The position numbers and the translations under genes are program-made. From Epiperipatus broadwayi (lineage: Eukaryota; Onychophora; Udeonychophora; Euonychophora; Peripatidae), in contig JAQFVV010000014.1 of NCBI GenBank assembly GCA_028023455.1, positions 4,531,336 to 4,595,335 on the forward strand: 64,000 bases of DNA. Direction: 5' to 3'. Shown in pieces: positions 63,541 to 64,000 of this stretch. Below the pieces are notes generated by a model. That model was not told where the DNA came from. It saw only the letters and a list, made by a program, of their open reading frames with translations, and did not search any database. The first letter of the stretch is position 1, and every line of letters starts with the position of its first letter.

Positions 63541-64000
63541 TTTGTTGATATATTTCTGATAGAGAAAACAAGATACACCAATCCTACACTCATCCAACAA
63601 TCCAAACTTCCCACCATCATTCAAAATATTTTGGGTCACTATAGTATGCCTATCTAAATTCTTTTACATAACACTCATTTTTCCATACATTGAAAATAAA
63701 ATAATGATAAGGGAAAAAATAAAAATTGTTGTACTTTATGAACAGATGACATTGATCCAAACACATATGATTTTATGGAATAAGACCTGTATATTTCATT
63801 CATAATATATGATAGACTAAGTTATTCTTGACATAAATAAAATAATTTAAACTGACATAATTATTAGCAAATTAATTCTCATATTTTTTTAAAATATAGG
63901 GTTTGAAATCAAAAGCCAGGTTATACCTATCAAGGTCCTAACCAAAAACTCAACCTGTAATCATCATCATCATCAGGCTTAACATGATGTGCCAAAAACC
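63541..64000. other. Window end: possible LTR or leader of the minus-strand element
   Basis: AT-rich sequence ending with ATCATCATCATCATC (63961-63975) and, on the minus strand, TTTTTGGCACATCATG near the very end, which could be a primer-binding site or chance. The element, if real, continues beyond the window. Confidence 0.3.

Overview
This is an AT-rich (roughly three quarters A+T by eye), repeat-laden eukaryotic window, almost certainly nuclear DNA of an invertebrate animal. I see no operons, bacterial genes, CRISPR array or rRNA. The species cannot be named from the sequence. The only host coding sequence I can support is two short exons on the minus strand of one axonemal dynein heavy-chain gene, probably the DNAH10 (inner-arm I1) type. 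The exon at 48623-48757 carries the AAA1 Walker A (P-loop). The exon at 15739-15891 carries the AAA1 Walker B region. Both exons are phase 0 and their protein sequences are contiguous in the family, so the intron between them is about 32.7 kb. The introns on either side continue to both window edges. On this reading nearly the whole window is intronic, with about 288 coding bases in 64 kb.

The rest is a fossil bed of transposable elements. Left part: the 3' end of an LTR element, with a polypurine tract and a 440-bp TG..CA LTR (1772-2211). A decayed minus-strand Ty3/gypsy pol follows (about 6940-8560), then a tRNA-Val-like SINE head (11404-11475), a three-copy repeat partly arranged as a foldback (11807-13154), and a dead RTE tail (14476-15045).

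Inside the 32.7-kb intron: two 2.5-kb direct repeats (24049-26527 and 36347-38827) look like LTRs of an older element that keeps a broken gag (35192-35805). Nested within it is a younger 7-kb LTR element (27768-34808). Its LTRs are about 1.9 kb, and it carries a PBS and a gag-like coiled-coil ORF. Of pol only the C-terminal tail of integrase remains, a TR-GAG-like layout. Further right, a minus-strand Penelope-like element (RT and GIY-YIG fragments) is split by a 5'-truncated plus-strand RTE LINE (39520-41921). Next to it lies a large (TAA)n tract (42611-42873).

Right part: mostly anonymous AT-rich DNA with old tandem repeats (46.4-47.3 kb), two strong inverted repeats (49431-49608 and 53421-53600), a long AT tract beside a suspicious homopolymer patch (55940-56160), and a broken minus-strand gag-like ORF with coiled coil (62327-63530).

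There is no cooperating gene set here. The host gene is an axonemal motor, and the other coding traces belong to mobile elements, nearly all broken by stops or frameshifts. The observations that most deserve a second look are the nested gag-only LTR element, the giant intron splitting the AAA1 ATPase site, the split Penelope element, and the recurrent in-frame TGA codons in element reading frames.
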